Positions 37,287-48,121 are shown, counted from the stretch's first letter. The stretch: DNA of 64,000 nt from Nocardioides silvaticus (GCF_003160695.1 NZ_QGDD01000004.1:186001-250000); one strand, 5' to 3'. Numbers and translations are program-made. The notes: generated from the letters alone by a model not told the origin.

Positions 37287-37292
37287 GGTGCG

Positions 37293-37298
37293 ACCCTA
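37293..37298 (-). promoter_or_regulatory. -10 hexamer for leaderless ftsK mRNA
   Basis: TAGGGT on the minus strand lies six bases before the ftsK ATG at 37286, with no Shine-Dalgarno sequence. The rest of the 175-base gap up to the divergent protease gene shows no clear element apart from that gene's ribosome site. Confidence 0.5.
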
Positions 37299-37461
37299 CT
37301 CATTCGTCACATCGGCCCCACGGATCACACGAGCGTGTCGCCGTCCCAAACACCACGGCGTGTTGGGGGTGGACCAACCTCTCAGGCGCTTCTAAGGTGC
37401 CGGAGGTGCGTGGCTCGTTGCCCGCATCTCCCGGAAATACATCCTCGGAAGGGATCACTCG

Positions 37462-40400
37462 GTGAAGATTCTCAACCGGGGCCGGAGTATCACTCTCGGT
37501 CTCGCTCTCGTCGCTGCCGGTTTGGCAGCACCACCGGCGCTCACGGCCGCGGCAGCCCCCGCGGCGGCGCCGTCGGACCCGTCGATCGTCGGTCGGATGA
37601 AGGACACCGCGGACGGAAAGGTCGCTGTCCGGAACAACCGCGCCACCGGCAAGGTCGGCTTCATCGGCGCGCGGAACGCGCGTACGGACCTCTTGCCCGG
37701 CGTCGCCGCCGACAACCGCGGCGAGGCGATCGGGAAGGCCGACGCGTACGTCGACCGGTTCTCCAACGCCTTCGGCGTGCCGGCGAGCCAGCTCGAGCGG
37801 GCCGAGGTCGCCAGCGACCGCTACGGCTGGTCGGTCACCTACACCCAGAGCTACCAGGGCGTCCCCGTCTTCGCCGCCGAGCTGAAGGCCCACGTCGACA
37901 AGTCCGGTGACCTCACCGCGGTCAACGGCTTCGTCGTCCCCGACGCGAGGATCGACACCGAGCCGCGGGTCACCGCGGACCAGGCCGCCGACCGCGCGCT
38001 GGAGATGGTGACGGAGCGCCCCTCCGGCTACGAGGACGGCCTCCCGGAGGCCGCGACGAAGGGGCTCGAGGTCGCGTCGAACGACCTGATGATCTACCGG
38101 ACGGGCTCGACCCGCGGGATCAAGGGAGAGTCGCGGCTGGCCTACGTCCTCGAGGTGACCAACGAGAAGACGGTCCGCGAGACGGTCATCATCGACGCCC
38201 TGACCGGCAAGTACCTCAACCGCTGGTCGATGATGGCGCACGCCCTCGACCGGTTGCTGATCGAGGCCTACGACGGCGAGCAGGACCCCGCCGTCGTGTG
38301 GAGGGAGGGCGAGGAGTTCCCCGGCACGCTCGACGAGGACCAGCAGAACGAGATCCTCGGCACCGCCGAGGCCTACTGGATGTTCAAGAACACCTTCGGT
38401 CGTGACTCGTACGACGGCGAGGGTGCGCGGATGATCACCGTCAACAACGACCCGGGCATCAACTGCCCCAACGCGAACTGGAACGGCGTCAGCACGAACT
38501 ACTGCGACGGCGTCACCGGTGACGACACGGTTGCCCACGAGTGGGGTCACGCCTACACCGAGTACACCTCGGGCCTGATCTACCAGTGGCAGTCGGGCGC
38601 GATGAACGAGGCCTACTCCGACATCTGGGGCGAGACGGTCGACATGCTCAACGACCGGCACAACGAGGGCGGCGAGACCCAGGCCGACCCGGTGCTCCGC
38701 ACCCCCGGCACCTGCTCGGACTACACCCGGTCGCCGATCACCATGGAGATCACTGCTCCTGCCTCGGTGGCCGGTGCGTGCACCGCGGCACCCGCCTCGT
38801 TCGGTCCCGTGTTCGGCCAGACGCCGGTCACCGGCACTGCCGTGGTCGGTGTCGACACGACCGGCACCCTGCCCGACGGCACCGTCGACAACTCCACCGG
38901 CAACGGGTGCTTCGCGTTCACCAACGCCGACGAGATCGCCGGCAGCTGGGTCTACGTCGATCGCGGTGAGTGCACGTTCGCGATGAAGGCCGAGAACGCC
39001 GCCGACGCCGGTGCCGAGGGCATCGTCGTGGGCGACAACGCACCGGACCGGGCGCCGATCTCGATGAGCGGCACCACCGACATCTACGGCGTGATGGTCA
39101 CCCAGGCCGACGGCACCCGGTTCAAGACCGCCGGTGAGCCCGTCGACTTCACGATCGCAGCCGTCCCGGCCGAGTCCGACGAGACCTACCGCTGGCTGTC
39201 CGGCGAGTCCGACCCGTCGTTCGGCGGTGCGATCCGCGACATGTGGAACCCCAGCTGCTACGGCCACCCGGGCGCGGTCTCTGACGAGGAGTACCACTGC
39301 GACGAGAGCGACAGCGGCGGCGTGCACTCCAACTCGGGGGTCGTCAACCGCACGTTCGCGATCCTCGTCGACGGGCTCGAGCCCGGCGGCGTGGAGGCGA
39401 TCGGTCTCGACAAGGCGGCGAACATCTTCTGGCACACCCAGACGAACTACCTGACGCCGACGTCGAACTTCGTCGACCTGGCCGACGGCCTGGAGACGTC
39501 GTGCGCCGACCTGACCGGCCAGCCCATCAACGAGGTCACCCTCGGCAACCCGACGGAGGCCGACGGCTCGGACGGCGAGGCGGTGGCGGAACGCGCCGAG
39601 GACATCACCGCCGACGACTGTGCAGAGGTGGCCGACGCGATCGCCGAGACCGAGCTGCGGGTGGAGCCCACCCAGTGCAACTTCCAGCCGATGCTGGACA
39701 AGGGCAAGCTCACCTGCGGTGACGACACGGTGACGACGACCACCTGGTCGGAGGACTTCGAGGACGGTCTGGGCGAGTGGACCGCCGACGTGGAGTTCTT
39801 CTCGCACCCGGCGTACGGCTCGGGCGCCGTCTCGCACCCGTGGGAGACCACCACCGACCTGCCGGAGACCACCGACATCCCGGGTGGCGACCACCCGCAG
39901 TCGACGGTGATCTACTCCGCGGACCCGAGCACCGGCAGCTGCCTCGGCGACGAGGAGGACGAGTCGTCGCGCGACGGCCTGACCTCGCCGGTGATCACCG
40001 TGCCGGAGGGCAAGTCGGCGCGGTTCTCCTTCGAGCACCTGGTCGCGACCGAGTCGGGTTGGGACGGCGGCAACGTCAAGTTCAGCACCGACGGCGGCGA
40101 CACGTTCGAGGAGATCCCCGCGGACGCGTGGATCCTCAACGGGCCGCACGGCCAGATCAACACCCTGGCCGAGGGCAACACCAACCCCCTCGCCGGGCAG
40201 GCCGGGTTCACCGGGACCGACGGTGGCGAGGCCACCGGCTCGTGGGGCACCTCGGTGGTGAGCCTGGGCAAGCTCGGGCTGCTGGCCGGCGAAGAGGTCC
40301 AGTTCCGGTTCGACATGGGTCGTGACGGCTGCAACGGCGTCGACGGCTGGTACGTCGACAACGTGGCCGTCACTGTCTGCGAGGACGCCCCCGCCGGGCC

Positions 40401-40692
40401 GGTCGCGACCACCACCAAGGTGCAGTCGGTCAAGCCGAAGACGGTGAAGAAGGGCAAGACCTTCACCGTCCGGGTCAAGGTGACCGCCGAGGAGACCCCC
40501 ACCGGTCGCGTCCAGGTCAAGAAGGGCGGCAAGGTCCTCGAGGGAGCCAGGCTCAACGCCAACGGCGTTGCGACCCTCCAGGTCAAGGCGGACCTCCCGG
40601 TCGGCAAGAACACCCTGGTCGCCCAGTACGTCGGCAACTCCTCGTTCAAGAAGAGCAGCCAGACGTTCACGGTCACGGTGAGGAAGAAGTAG
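37462..40692 (+). CDS. Secreted M4-family (thermolysin-like) metalloprotease with inserted PA domain
   Basis: A 1076-residue exported protease. Signal peptide (about 1-33), an FTP-type propeptide (about 40-260), then a catalytic domain with zinc motif HEWGHAYTE (about 358), the third ligand Glu in NEAYSDIWGE (about 381) and the later His in VHSNSGVVNRTF (about 621). Between Glu and that His a protease-associated domain is inserted (about 440-580, GSWVYVDRGECTFAMKAENA), which in thermolysin is only a short stretch. A beta-rich region (about 760-980) and a basic Ig-like domain (about 990-1076) follow. The GTG start has GGAAGGG eight bases upstream. The basic Ig-like end resembles those of the phosphoesterases across ftsK, suggesting common surface retention. 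Confidence 0.88.
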   Translation: MKILNRGRSITLGLALVAAGLAAPPALTAAAAPAAAPSDPSIVGRMKDTADGKVAVRNNRATGKVGFIGARNARTDLLPGVAADNRGEAIGKADAYVDRFSNAFGVPASQLERAEVASDRYGWSVTYTQSYQGVPVFAAELKAHVDKSGDLTAVNGFVVPDARIDTEPRVTADQAADRALEMVTERPSGYEDGLPEAATKGLEVASNDLMIYRTGSTRGIKGESRLAYVLEVTNEKTVRETVIIDALTGKYLNRWSMMAHALDRLLIEAYDGEQDPAVVWREGEEFPGTLDEDQQNEILGTAEAYWMFKNTFGRDSYDGEGARMITVNNDPGINCPNANWNGVSTNYCDGVTGDDTVAHEWGHAYTEYTSGLIYQWQSGAMNEAYSDIWGETVDMLNDRHNEGGETQADPVLRTPGTCSDYTRSPITMEITAPASVAGACTAAPASFGPVFGQTPVTGTAVVGVDTTGTLPDGTVDNSTGNGCFAFTNADEIAGSWVYVDRGECTFAMKAENAADAGAEGIVVGDNAPDRAPISMSGTTDIYGVMVTQADGTRFKTAGEPVDFTIAAVPAESDETYRWLSGESDPSFGGAIRDMWNPSCYGHPGAVSDEEYHCDESDSGGVHSNSGVVNRTFAILVDGLEPGGVEAIGLDKAANIFWHTQTNYLTPTSNFVDLADGLETSCADLTGQPINEVTLGNPTEADGSDGEAVAERAEDITADDCAEVADAIAETELRVEPTQCNFQPMLDKGKLTCGDDTVTTTTWSEDFEDGLGEWTADVEFFSHPAYGSGAVSHPWETTTDLPETTDIPGGDHPQSTVIYSADPSTGSCLGDEEDESSRDGLTSPVITVPEGKSARFSFEHLVATESGWDGGNVKFSTDGGDTFEEIPADAWILNGPHGQINTLAEGNTNPLAGQAGFTGTDGGEATGSWGTSVVSLGKLGLLAGEEVQFRFDMGRDGCNGVDGWYVDNVAVTVCEDAPAGPVATTTKVQSVKPKTVKKGKTFTVRVKVTAEETPTGRVQVKKGGKVLEGARLNANGVATLQVKADLPVGKNTLVAQYVGNSSFKKSSQTFTVTVRKK

Positions 40693-40715
40693 CCCGCCAG
40701 GGCTGACCGACGAAG

Positions 40716-40749
40716 CGGCCCCCGCTCTCCGAGAGGAGGGCGGGGGCCG
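40716..40749 (+). terminator. Strong intrinsic terminator, probably bidirectional
   Basis: CGGCCCCCGCTCTCC (40716-40730) pairs with GGAGGGCGGGGGCCG (40735-40749), a 15-bp stem with one G-U pair and a GAGA loop, followed by TTGT. It lies 23 bases after the protease stop and 32 bases from the convergent rnj stop. Confidence 0.85.
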
Positions 40750-40781
40750 TTGTCCGCAGTGGTGGTCGAGCTCGTCCTGTT

Positions 40782-42463
<1,682 letters not shown>

Positions 42464-42467
<4 letters not shown>

Positions 42468-43354
42468 CCCAGCACTCCCGCCGCCTCGAGACCGGCGCGG
42501 AGATCGTCGAGCTCGCTGTCGTCGAGCTCGACGAGGGGCGACCGCACCCGGCGGTTGTCGAGGACACCGATCAGCTCGAGCGCGGCCTTGGCCGCGGTGG
42601 CGCCGTAGCTGGGCCGGCCCATGATCGCGTCGATCGCCGGCAGCATGCCGGTGAAGATGTCGAGCGCGGCCATCGGGTCGCCGTGGTGGAAGGCGTCGTA
42701 CATCGCGCGCAGCTGGTCGCCGACCACGTGGCCCGCGACCGACACGAACCCGGCCGCGCCGTGCGCCAGCCAGGCCAGGTTGAGGACGTCGTCACCGGAG
42801 TAGACGGCGTAGCCCAGGTCCCTGATCCGGACGCCGCGGGCCATGTCGCCGACCGCGTCCTTGACCGCGACCACCTGCTCCCACCCGGCGACCTCCTCGT
42901 AGGTCTCCATGGCGATCTGGCTGCCGGTGCGACCCGGCACGTCGTAGAGCATCACCGGCAGGTCACCGGCGTCGGCGACCTGGCGGAAGTGGTGGAGGAT
43001 GCCGCGCGGTCCCGGCTTGTTGTAGTACGGCGTCACGAGCAGCACGCCGTCGGCGCCGACCTTGGTCGCCTGCTGGGCCAGCCAGATCGAGGTGCTGGTG
43101 TCGTTGGTGCCGACACCCGCGACCAGCTTGGCCCGGTCGCCCACCGCGTCCTTCACCGCGGCGAGGACCTCGCCGTCCTCCTCCTTGGTCGTCGTGGCGG
43201 ACTCGCCGGTGGTCCCGGAGACCACCAGCCCGTCGTGGCCGTGGTCGACGAGGTGGCGGGCGACCCGCTGGAGCGCGTCGAAGTCCACCGAGCCGTCCTC
43301 GCCGAAGGGCGTGACCATCGCGGTCAGCACGGTGCCGAAGGGGGCGGAAGTCAT
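42464..43354 (-). CDS. dapA: 4-hydroxy-tetrahydrodipicolinate synthase
   Basis: A 296-residue class I aldolase that condenses pyruvate with aspartate semialdehyde, the first step of the lysine and diaminopimelate branch feeding peptidoglycan. The Schiff-base Lys165 lies in VVAVKDAVGD, the catalytic Tyr137 in VMLYDVPGRTG, and the GTTGE motif is at 48-52. A TAGCCT hexamer six bases before the ATG suggests a leaderless mRNA shared with rnj, which starts within its last codons. Confidence 0.94.
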
Positions 43355-43360
43355 GGTCCC

Positions 43361-43366
43361 AGGCTA
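43361..43366 (-). promoter_or_regulatory. -10 hexamer for leaderless dapA-rnj mRNA
   Basis: TAGCCT ends six bases before the dapA ATG, with no Shine-Dalgarno sequence between. Confidence 0.5.
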
Positions 43367-43400
43367 TCCCCACGCCCGACCTGCGCCGCACCACGCCACG

Positions 43401-44345
43401 TCAGACGTGCGGCATGACCTCCTCGGCGATCAGGTGCACGTGCTCGAGGTCGGAGAGGTCGAGGACCTGGAGGTAGATCCGCTGGGACCCGAGGGCGGCG
43501 AACCGGCTGATGGTGTCGATCGCCTCCTGCGGGGTTCCGGCGACGCCGTTGGCGCGCAGGTCCTCGGTGGTGCGGCCGATGGCGGCGGCGCGGCGCTCGA
43601 CCTCGGCCTCGTCCCGGCCGACGCAGACGACGAGCGCGTTGGACCAGGTGAGTCCGTCGGGGTCCCGGCCGGCCTCCTCGCAGGCGGCTCGGACCCGGGC
43701 GAACTGGGTCTTCGTGAAGTCCTCGTCGACGAACGGCAGGTTGAACTCGTCGGCGTACCGGGCGGTCAGGGCGGGCGTCTGCCGCTTGCCGCGACCGCCG
43801 ATGATGACCGGCGGTCCTCCGGCGTGGCCGATGCCCTGCGCCGGCTTGGGCAGCGCGGGCGACTCGCTCAGCTGGTAGTGGGTGCCGGCGAAGTCGTAGG
43901 TCTCCCCCGGCTTCGTCGACCACAGGCCGGTGACCACCTCGAGCTGCTCGGCGAACCGCGCGAAGCGCTCCTGGGTGTCGGGGAACGGGATGCCGTAGGC
44001 GGAGTGCTCCCGCTCGAACCACCCGGCGCCGATGCCGAGCTCCACCCGGCCGCCGCTCATCGCGTCGACGCCGGCGACCTGGATCGCGAGCACGCCGGGG
44101 TGGCGGAACGTCGCGCTCGTCATCAGCGTCCCGAGGCGGATGGTCGACGTGTCGCGGGCCAGGCCGGCCAGCGTGGTCCACGCGTCCGACGGACCGGGCA
44201 GCCCGTCGCCGCCCATCGTCAGGTAGTGGTCGGAGCGGAAGAACGCACCGAAACCGAGCTGCTCGGCGGTGCGGGCGACCGCGAGCAGGTCGTCGTACGA
44301 CGCCCCCTGCTGCGGCTCGGTGAAGATGCGGAGCTCGACTGCCAT
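43401..44345 (-). CDS. LLM-class F420-dependent oxidoreductase
   Basis: A 314-residue luciferase-like TIM-barrel enzyme. The N-terminal MAVELRIFTEPQQGASYDDLL and LGFGAFFRSDHYL, with central VELGIGAGWFEREHSAYGI and the GTPQEAIDTISRF tail, match actinobacterial F420-dependent flavin-family reductases. The substrate is unknown. ATG 44345 is preferred to GTG 44351 since a TAAGGT hexamer sits six bases before it. The gene is divergent from the decarboxylase, whose ATG is only 11 bases away, so their promoters overlap. Confidence 0.85.
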   Translation of the reverse strand: MAVELRIFTEPQQGASYDDLLAVARTAEQLGFGAFFRSDHYLTMGGDGLPGPSDAWTTLAGLARDTSTIRLGTLMTSATFRHPGVLAIQVAGVDAMSGGRVELGIGAGWFEREHSAYGIPFPDTQERFARFAEQLEVVTGLWSTKPGETYDFAGTHYQLSESPALPKPAQGIGHAGGPPVIIGGRGKRQTPALTARYADEFNLPFVDEDFTKTQFARVRAACEEAGRDPDGLTWSNALVVCVGRDEAEVERRAAAIGRTTEDLRANGVAGTPQEAIDTISRFAALGSQRIYLQVLDLSDLEHVHLIAEEVMPHV

Positions 44346-44351
44346 GCTCAC

Positions 44352-44357
44352 ACCTTA
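44352..44357 (-). promoter_or_regulatory. -10 hexamer for leaderless oxidoreductase mRNA
   Basis: TAAGGT on the minus strand ends six bases before ATG 44345. It overlaps the first base of the divergent decarboxylase gene. Confidence 0.45.
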
Positions 44358-45718
44358 TGGAGGACCTCCAGACGCTCCGCGCCGCAGCCGAGGCGGCGCT
44401 CGCCTATGCCGGGTCGGTCGACGACCGGCCCGCCTTCCCGCCTGCCGACGCCGTCGCGGGACTCGCCGCTTTCGACGAGCCGCTGCCCGAGACGGGGACC
44501 GACGTCGCTGACACGTTGCGTCTGCTCGACCGGGCCGGGTCACCGGCGACCGTCGCGAGCACGGGGACCGACTACTTCGGGTTCGTGGTCGGCGGGGTCC
44601 ATCCGGCTGCCCTGGGCACGGCCTGGCTGGCCGACGCGTGGGACCAGAACGCCGCGCTGCCGGTGATGTCGCCGGTCGCGGCGCGGGTGCACGACGTGGT
44701 GCGCGACTGGCTGGTCGACCTGCTGCGGCTGCCGGCGTCGACCGGCGTCGTCTTCACGACCGGCGCCACCGTGGCCAACGCGACCGGCCTCGCTGCGGCG
44801 CGGGACGCGCTGCTGGAGCGGGCCGGCTGGGACGTGCAGGCCGACGGCCTGTTCGGGGCGCCCGAGATCACGGTGGTGGTCGGCGCCCAGCGGCACTCGA
44901 CCTTGTCGAAGTCGCTCGGGCTGGTCGGCCTCGGCCGGGACCGGGTGATCGAGGTGCCCGCGGACGACCAGGGACGGCTGCGGGCCGAGGAGCTGCCCGA
45001 CGTCTCCGGGCCGGTGCTGGTCTGCGCGCAGGCGGGCGAGGTCAACACCGGCGCGTTCGACCCGTTCGACCGGGTCGCCGACTGGGCCGACGCGCCCGGA
45101 CGGGACACCTGGGTGCACGTCGACGGCGCGTTCGGGCTGTGGGCGCTCGCCGACCCGTCGCGGGCCCACCTGGTCGCCGGGCTCGACCGCGCCGACTCGT
45201 GGGCCACGGACGGGCACAAGTGGCTCAACGTGACCTACGACTGCGGGATCGCCTTCGTGCGCGACCCGGCCGCGCTGCGTCGTACGTTCACGGCGGTGGC
45301 GGGCTACCTGCCGCCAGACGAGGGCTTCGAGGCGATGCACCACACCCCACAGTCCTCGCAGCGGGCGCGCCAACTCGAGGTCTGGGCCGTGCTGCGTTCC
45401 CTCGGCCGCGGCGGTGTGGCCGAGCTCGTGCAGCGCACCAGCGACACCGCCGTCGCGATCGCCGACCGGCTGCGCGCCGGCGGGCTCGAGGTGGTCAACG
45501 ACGTGGTGCTCAACCAGGTGCTCGTGCGGGCCGGGAACCCGGCGGCGACCACCGCGCTGGTCGCCGCCGTCCAGGCCGACGGCCGGATCTGGTGCGGCGG
45601 CACCCAGTGGCAGGGTGCTCCCGCGATGCGGATCAGCGTGTCGTCCTGGAAGTCGTCACCCGCCGACGCCGACACCGTCGCGACGGCGGTCCTGGAGTGC
45701 GCTCGCGTCTCCGCCTGA
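44357..45718 (+). CDS. PLP-dependent group II decarboxylase (aromatic amino acid/glutamate decarboxylase fold)
   Basis: A 453-residue fold-type I PLP enzyme. The phosphate/ring-binding region reads FTTGATVANATGL, the PLP-contacting His lies in GAQRHSTLSKSLG, the Asp in HVDGAFGLWA and the Schiff-base Lys in TDGHKWLN (about residue 288). This is the pyridoxal-dependent decarboxylase family of aromatic-L-amino-acid, glutamate and related decarboxylases; the substrate cannot be told from sequence. The ATG lies 11 bases from the divergent oxidoreductase start and no clear ribosome site or -10 hexamer is seen. A repeat follows the stop. Confidence 0.87.
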   Translation: MEDLQTLRAAAEAALAYAGSVDDRPAFPPADAVAGLAAFDEPLPETGTDVADTLRLLDRAGSPATVASTGTDYFGFVVGGVHPAALGTAWLADAWDQNAALPVMSPVAARVHDVVRDWLVDLLRLPASTGVVFTTGATVANATGLAAARDALLERAGWDVQADGLFGAPEITVVVGAQRHSTLSKSLGLVGLGRDRVIEVPADDQGRLRAEELPDVSGPVLVCAQAGEVNTGAFDPFDRVADWADAPGRDTWVHVDGAFGLWALADPSRAHLVAGLDRADSWATDGHKWLNVTYDCGIAFVRDPAALRRTFTAVAGYLPPDEGFEAMHHTPQSSQRARQLEVWAVLRSLGRGGVAELVQRTSDTAVAIADRLRAGGLEVVNDVVLNQVLVRAGNPAATTALVAAVQADGRIWCGGTQWQGAPAMRISVSSWKSSPADADTVATAVLECARVSA

Positions 45719-45739
45719 GAGATCACCGGCGGCCGACAC

Positions 45740-45851
45740 CGACCCGGCACAAACTCGCACGACCAGCACGCCGACCCGGCGCAAACTCGCACGACCTCAT
45801 GTCAGTTTGCGACGGGTCGAGGCTCCGTGGACGTGAGTTTGCGACGGGTCG
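45740..45851. repeat. Second repeat family: two direct and two inverted CGACCCGNCGCAAACT copies
   Basis: Forward copies CGACCCGGCACAAACT... (45740-45764) and CGACCCGGCGCAAACT... (45772-45796), each ending CGCACGACC, face two inverted copies AGTTTGCGACGGGTCG (45804-45819 and 45836-45851). They could fold into a cruciform or act as a bidirectional terminator between the convergent decarboxylase and dfrA genes. This fills the whole 140-base gap. Confidence 0.8.
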
Positions 45852-45858
45852 ACCGTGG

Positions 45859-46353
45859 TCAGCCGCAGGCGAAGACCCGCTCCCAGGTGACGATGTCGAA
45901 GCCCTCGCGAGGCTCGCGGGCGGTCTCGCGCCACTTGGCGCGGTTGAACTCCGGGTAGTAGGTGTCGCCGTCGGGTGCAGCGTGAACCTCGCTGATGAGC
46001 TGGACGTCGGCGTACGGCATGGCGGCGTCGTAGACGGCTGCGCCACCGCCGATCATCACCTGGCCCTCGAGGGTGTCGGCCAGGGTGAGGGCGTCGAGCA
46101 CGGTCGGCGCGACCAGCACGCCCTCGTCGCGCCACTCTGGGTCTCGGGTCAGCACGATCGTGGTGCGGTCCGGCAGCGGCTTGCCGATGCCCTCGTGGGT
46201 GGTGCGGCCGAGGACCAGCACGTGGCCGACCGTCGTGGCCTTGAAGTGCGCGAAGTCCTCGGGCAGGTGCCAGGGGATGTTGCCGGCCAGCCCGATGACC
46301 CCGTTCTCGGCGACGGCGGCCACCATCGTCACCGTCTTGCCCCCAGGCGTCAT
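45859..46353 (-). CDS. dfrA: Dihydrofolate reductase
   Basis: A 164-residue enzyme reducing dihydrofolate to tetrahydrofolate, restoring the folate used up by ThyA. Family marks: MVAAVAENGVIGLAGNIPWHLPEDFAHFK (start to active-site Asp/Glu region), VLGRTTHEGIGKPLPDRTTIVLTR, and VMIGGGAAVYDAAM for NADPH. ATG 46353 gives MTPGGKTVT before the conserved start; ATG 46326 gives the standard N-terminus directly, so the true start is uncertain. In many bacteria it directly follows thyA; here a lipoprotein gene on the other strand lies between them. Confidence 0.92.
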   Translation of the reverse strand: MTPGGKTVTMVAAVAENGVIGLAGNIPWHLPEDFAHFKATTVGHVLVLGRTTHEGIGKPLPDRTTIVLTRDPEWRDEGVLVAPTVLDALTLADTLEGQVMIGGGAAVYDAAMPYADVQLISEVHAAPDGDTYYPEFNRAKWRETAREPREGFDIVTWERVFACG

Positions 46354-46398
46354 TTTCCGGTGGCGCAGGTCGGGGATCCGGGAGAGACTCGCGCAGTC

Positions 46399-47277
46399 AT
46401 GGGACGAAGACTGCCATCCGCGCTCGCAGCCGTCGCCCTCCTGGGTGCCCTCTCGGGATGTGGGCACGAGGACGACCGGGACCGGCAGGTCGTCGCGGAG
46501 CCGGACCCGTCGTACTCGATCGTGCCGGTGCCGCCCCGCGAGATGACCGGGACGCTCGACGCGGTGCTGCGGCAGTCGTCGCGCGACGCGGCGCGCGGCC
46601 GGATGCAGGTCTGGATCTTCAACGGCACCGACAAGGACGTGGACCCCACCGCGATCACGTACGACGACCCGCGGCTCAGCCGGGCGATCGAGGCGCAGCG
46701 GCTGCGGACGATGCCGTCGGGGCTCGAGCGCGGCTTCCCGCTGCCGCTGCCGGACCCGGAGTGCGGCGGCCACACCAAGCAGGCGCCGGTCGTCACCGTC
46801 GAGACGGCCGCCGGGACCGAGGCGCTGGCGGTCGCCGACGACCTCGGGATCGTGCAACGGCACCACGACGCGGTGTGCTTCGAGCAGGCCGTCGAGGCCG
46901 TCGTCGGGCTCGAGTGGGACGAGGCCGTCCCGTCCACCGACGACGTCGGCACGCTGACCCTCCTGGCCACACCGACGGGGCGGCCGGGTCGGCTGGAGAT
47001 CCTGCGGGTCGGCGCGACACCGGTCCTCAAGCACCCCACGACGACCACCTGGCGGGTCGGCCGCGAGGTCCGGGGAGAGGACGAGCCGCAGCGCATCGAG
47101 CTGCCCGTGGTGCCCGCGCGGTGCGACAGCCACGCCTTCTTCGAGGCCGGCGGCGCGACGGCGTTCCGGCTGGGGCTGCGGCTCGACGGGCAGGAGGGCG
47201 AGTACGTCCTGCGCATGTCGTCGACCGGCGCCGAGGCCGCGATCGCCTATGCGATCGACGCCTGCGGCCTGTCCTAG
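46399..47277 (+). CDS. Putative lipoprotein of unknown function
   Basis: A 292-residue protein with a short signal sequence and lipobox LSGC (Cys about residue 21), so it is probably anchored to the outer face of the membrane. The rest has no recognised domain; it is rich in beta-strand-like stretches and has several Cys (ECGG, VCFE, RCDS, DACG), perhaps in disulfides. It is divergent from dfrA and convergent with thyA, sitting between two folate-cycle genes that are normally adjacent. No function is proposed. Confidence 0.75.
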   Translation: MGRRLPSALAAVALLGALSGCGHEDDRDRQVVAEPDPSYSIVPVPPREMTGTLDAVLRQSSRDAARGRMQVWIFNGTDKDVDPTAITYDDPRLSRAIEAQRLRTMPSGLERGFPLPLPDPECGGHTKQAPVVTVETAAGTEALAVADDLGIVQRHHDAVCFEQAVEAVVGLEWDEAVPSTDDVGTLTLLATPTGRPGRLEILRVGATPVLKHPTTTTWRVGREVRGEDEPQRIELPVVPARCDSHAFFEAGGATAFRLGLRLDGQEGEYVLRMSSTGAEAAIAYAIDACGLS

Positions 47278-47298
47278 CCGTCGGCCCGCGTCGCTGCG

Positions 47299-48093
47299 TC
47301 AGACCGCGATCGGGGCCTTGATCCCCGGGTGCGGGTCGTAGCCCTCGACGCTGATGTCCTCGAGGTCGAACCCGTCGATCTCGGCGATCGCGGGGTTGAG
47401 GACCAGTGTCGGCAGCGGCCGCGGCTCGCGGGTGAGCTGGAGGCGCGCCTGCTCGAGGTGGTTGGAGTAGAGGTGCGCGTCGCCGAGGGTGTGCACGAAG
47501 TCGCCGACGCCGAGCCCGGTGACCTGGGCGACCATGTGGGTGAGCAGGGCGTAGGAGGCGATGTTGAACGGGACGCCGAGGAAGACGTCGGCCGAGCGCT
47601 GGTAGAGCTGGCAGCTGAGCCGCCCGTCGGCGACGTAGAACTGGAACAGGCTGTGGCAGGGCGCCAGCGCCATCTCGGGAATGTCGGCGGGGTTCCACGC
47701 CGAGACGATGTGACGGCGGCTGTCGGGGTTCGCGCGGATCTCGGCGATCACCTGCGCCAGCTGGTCGATGTGGCGGCCGTCCGGCGCCGGCCACGAACGC
47801 CACTGTGCGCCGTAGACGGGGCCGAGGTCGCCGTTCTCGTCGGCCCACTCGTCCCAGATCGTGATGCCGCGGTCCTGCAGCCACTTCACGTTGGTGTCAC
47901 CGCGGAGGAACCACAGCAGCTCGCCGAAGACCGAGCGGGTGTGGATCTTCTTGGTCGTCACCAGCGGGAAGCCGGCGGACAGGTCGAACCGCATCTGGTG
48001 GCCGAACACGCTCAGCGTGCCGGTGCCGGTGCGGTCCCCCTTCTCGGCGCCCTCGTCGAGGATCCGCCGGACGAGATCGAGGTAGGCCTGCAC
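47299..48093 (-). CDS. thyA: Thymidylate synthase (ThyA)
   Basis: A 264-residue folate-dependent enzyme converting dUMP to dTMP. The nucleophile Cys146 lies in [58 protein letters not shown] and GDAHLYSNH are the substrate-binding blocks. Length equals the E. coli enzyme. The start is GTG with a TAGTCT hexamer six bases upstream, indicating a leaderless mRNA. Its product dihydrofolate is recycled by the nearby dfrA. Confidence 0.95.
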   Translation of the reverse strand: MQAYLDLVRRILDEGAEKGDRTGTGTLSVFGHQMRFDLSAGFPLVTTKKIHTRSVFGELLWFLRGDTNVKWLQDRGITIWDEWADENGDLGPVYGAQWRSWPAPDGRHIDQLAQVIAEIRANPDSRRHIVSAWNPADIPEMALAPCHSLFQFYVADGRLSCQLYQRSADVFLGVPFNIASYALLTHMVAQVTGLGVGDFVHTLGDAHLYSNHLEQARLQLTREPRPLPTLVLNPAIAEIDGFDLEDISVEGYDPHPGIKAPIAV

Positions 48094-48099
48094 GCCGCC

Positions 48100-48105
48100 A
48101 GACTA
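48100..48105 (-). promoter_or_regulatory. -10 hexamer for leaderless thyA mRNA
   Basis: TAGTCT ends six bases before the GTG start at 48093. Confidence 0.5.
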
Positions 48106-48121
48106 GAACAGAGGACCCGAC

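Noticed and set aside
37301..37312. A third copy of the TTTCGTCACGAAA operator before ftsK or the M4 protease
   Set aside because: ATTCGTCACATC matches one half only; the second arm is missing and no other leader block is shared.
45859..47133. One long minus-strand protein joining dfrA with upstream sequence
   Set aside because: The upstream part is antisense to the lipoprotein gene; dihydrofolate reductase homology begins near 46353-46326.
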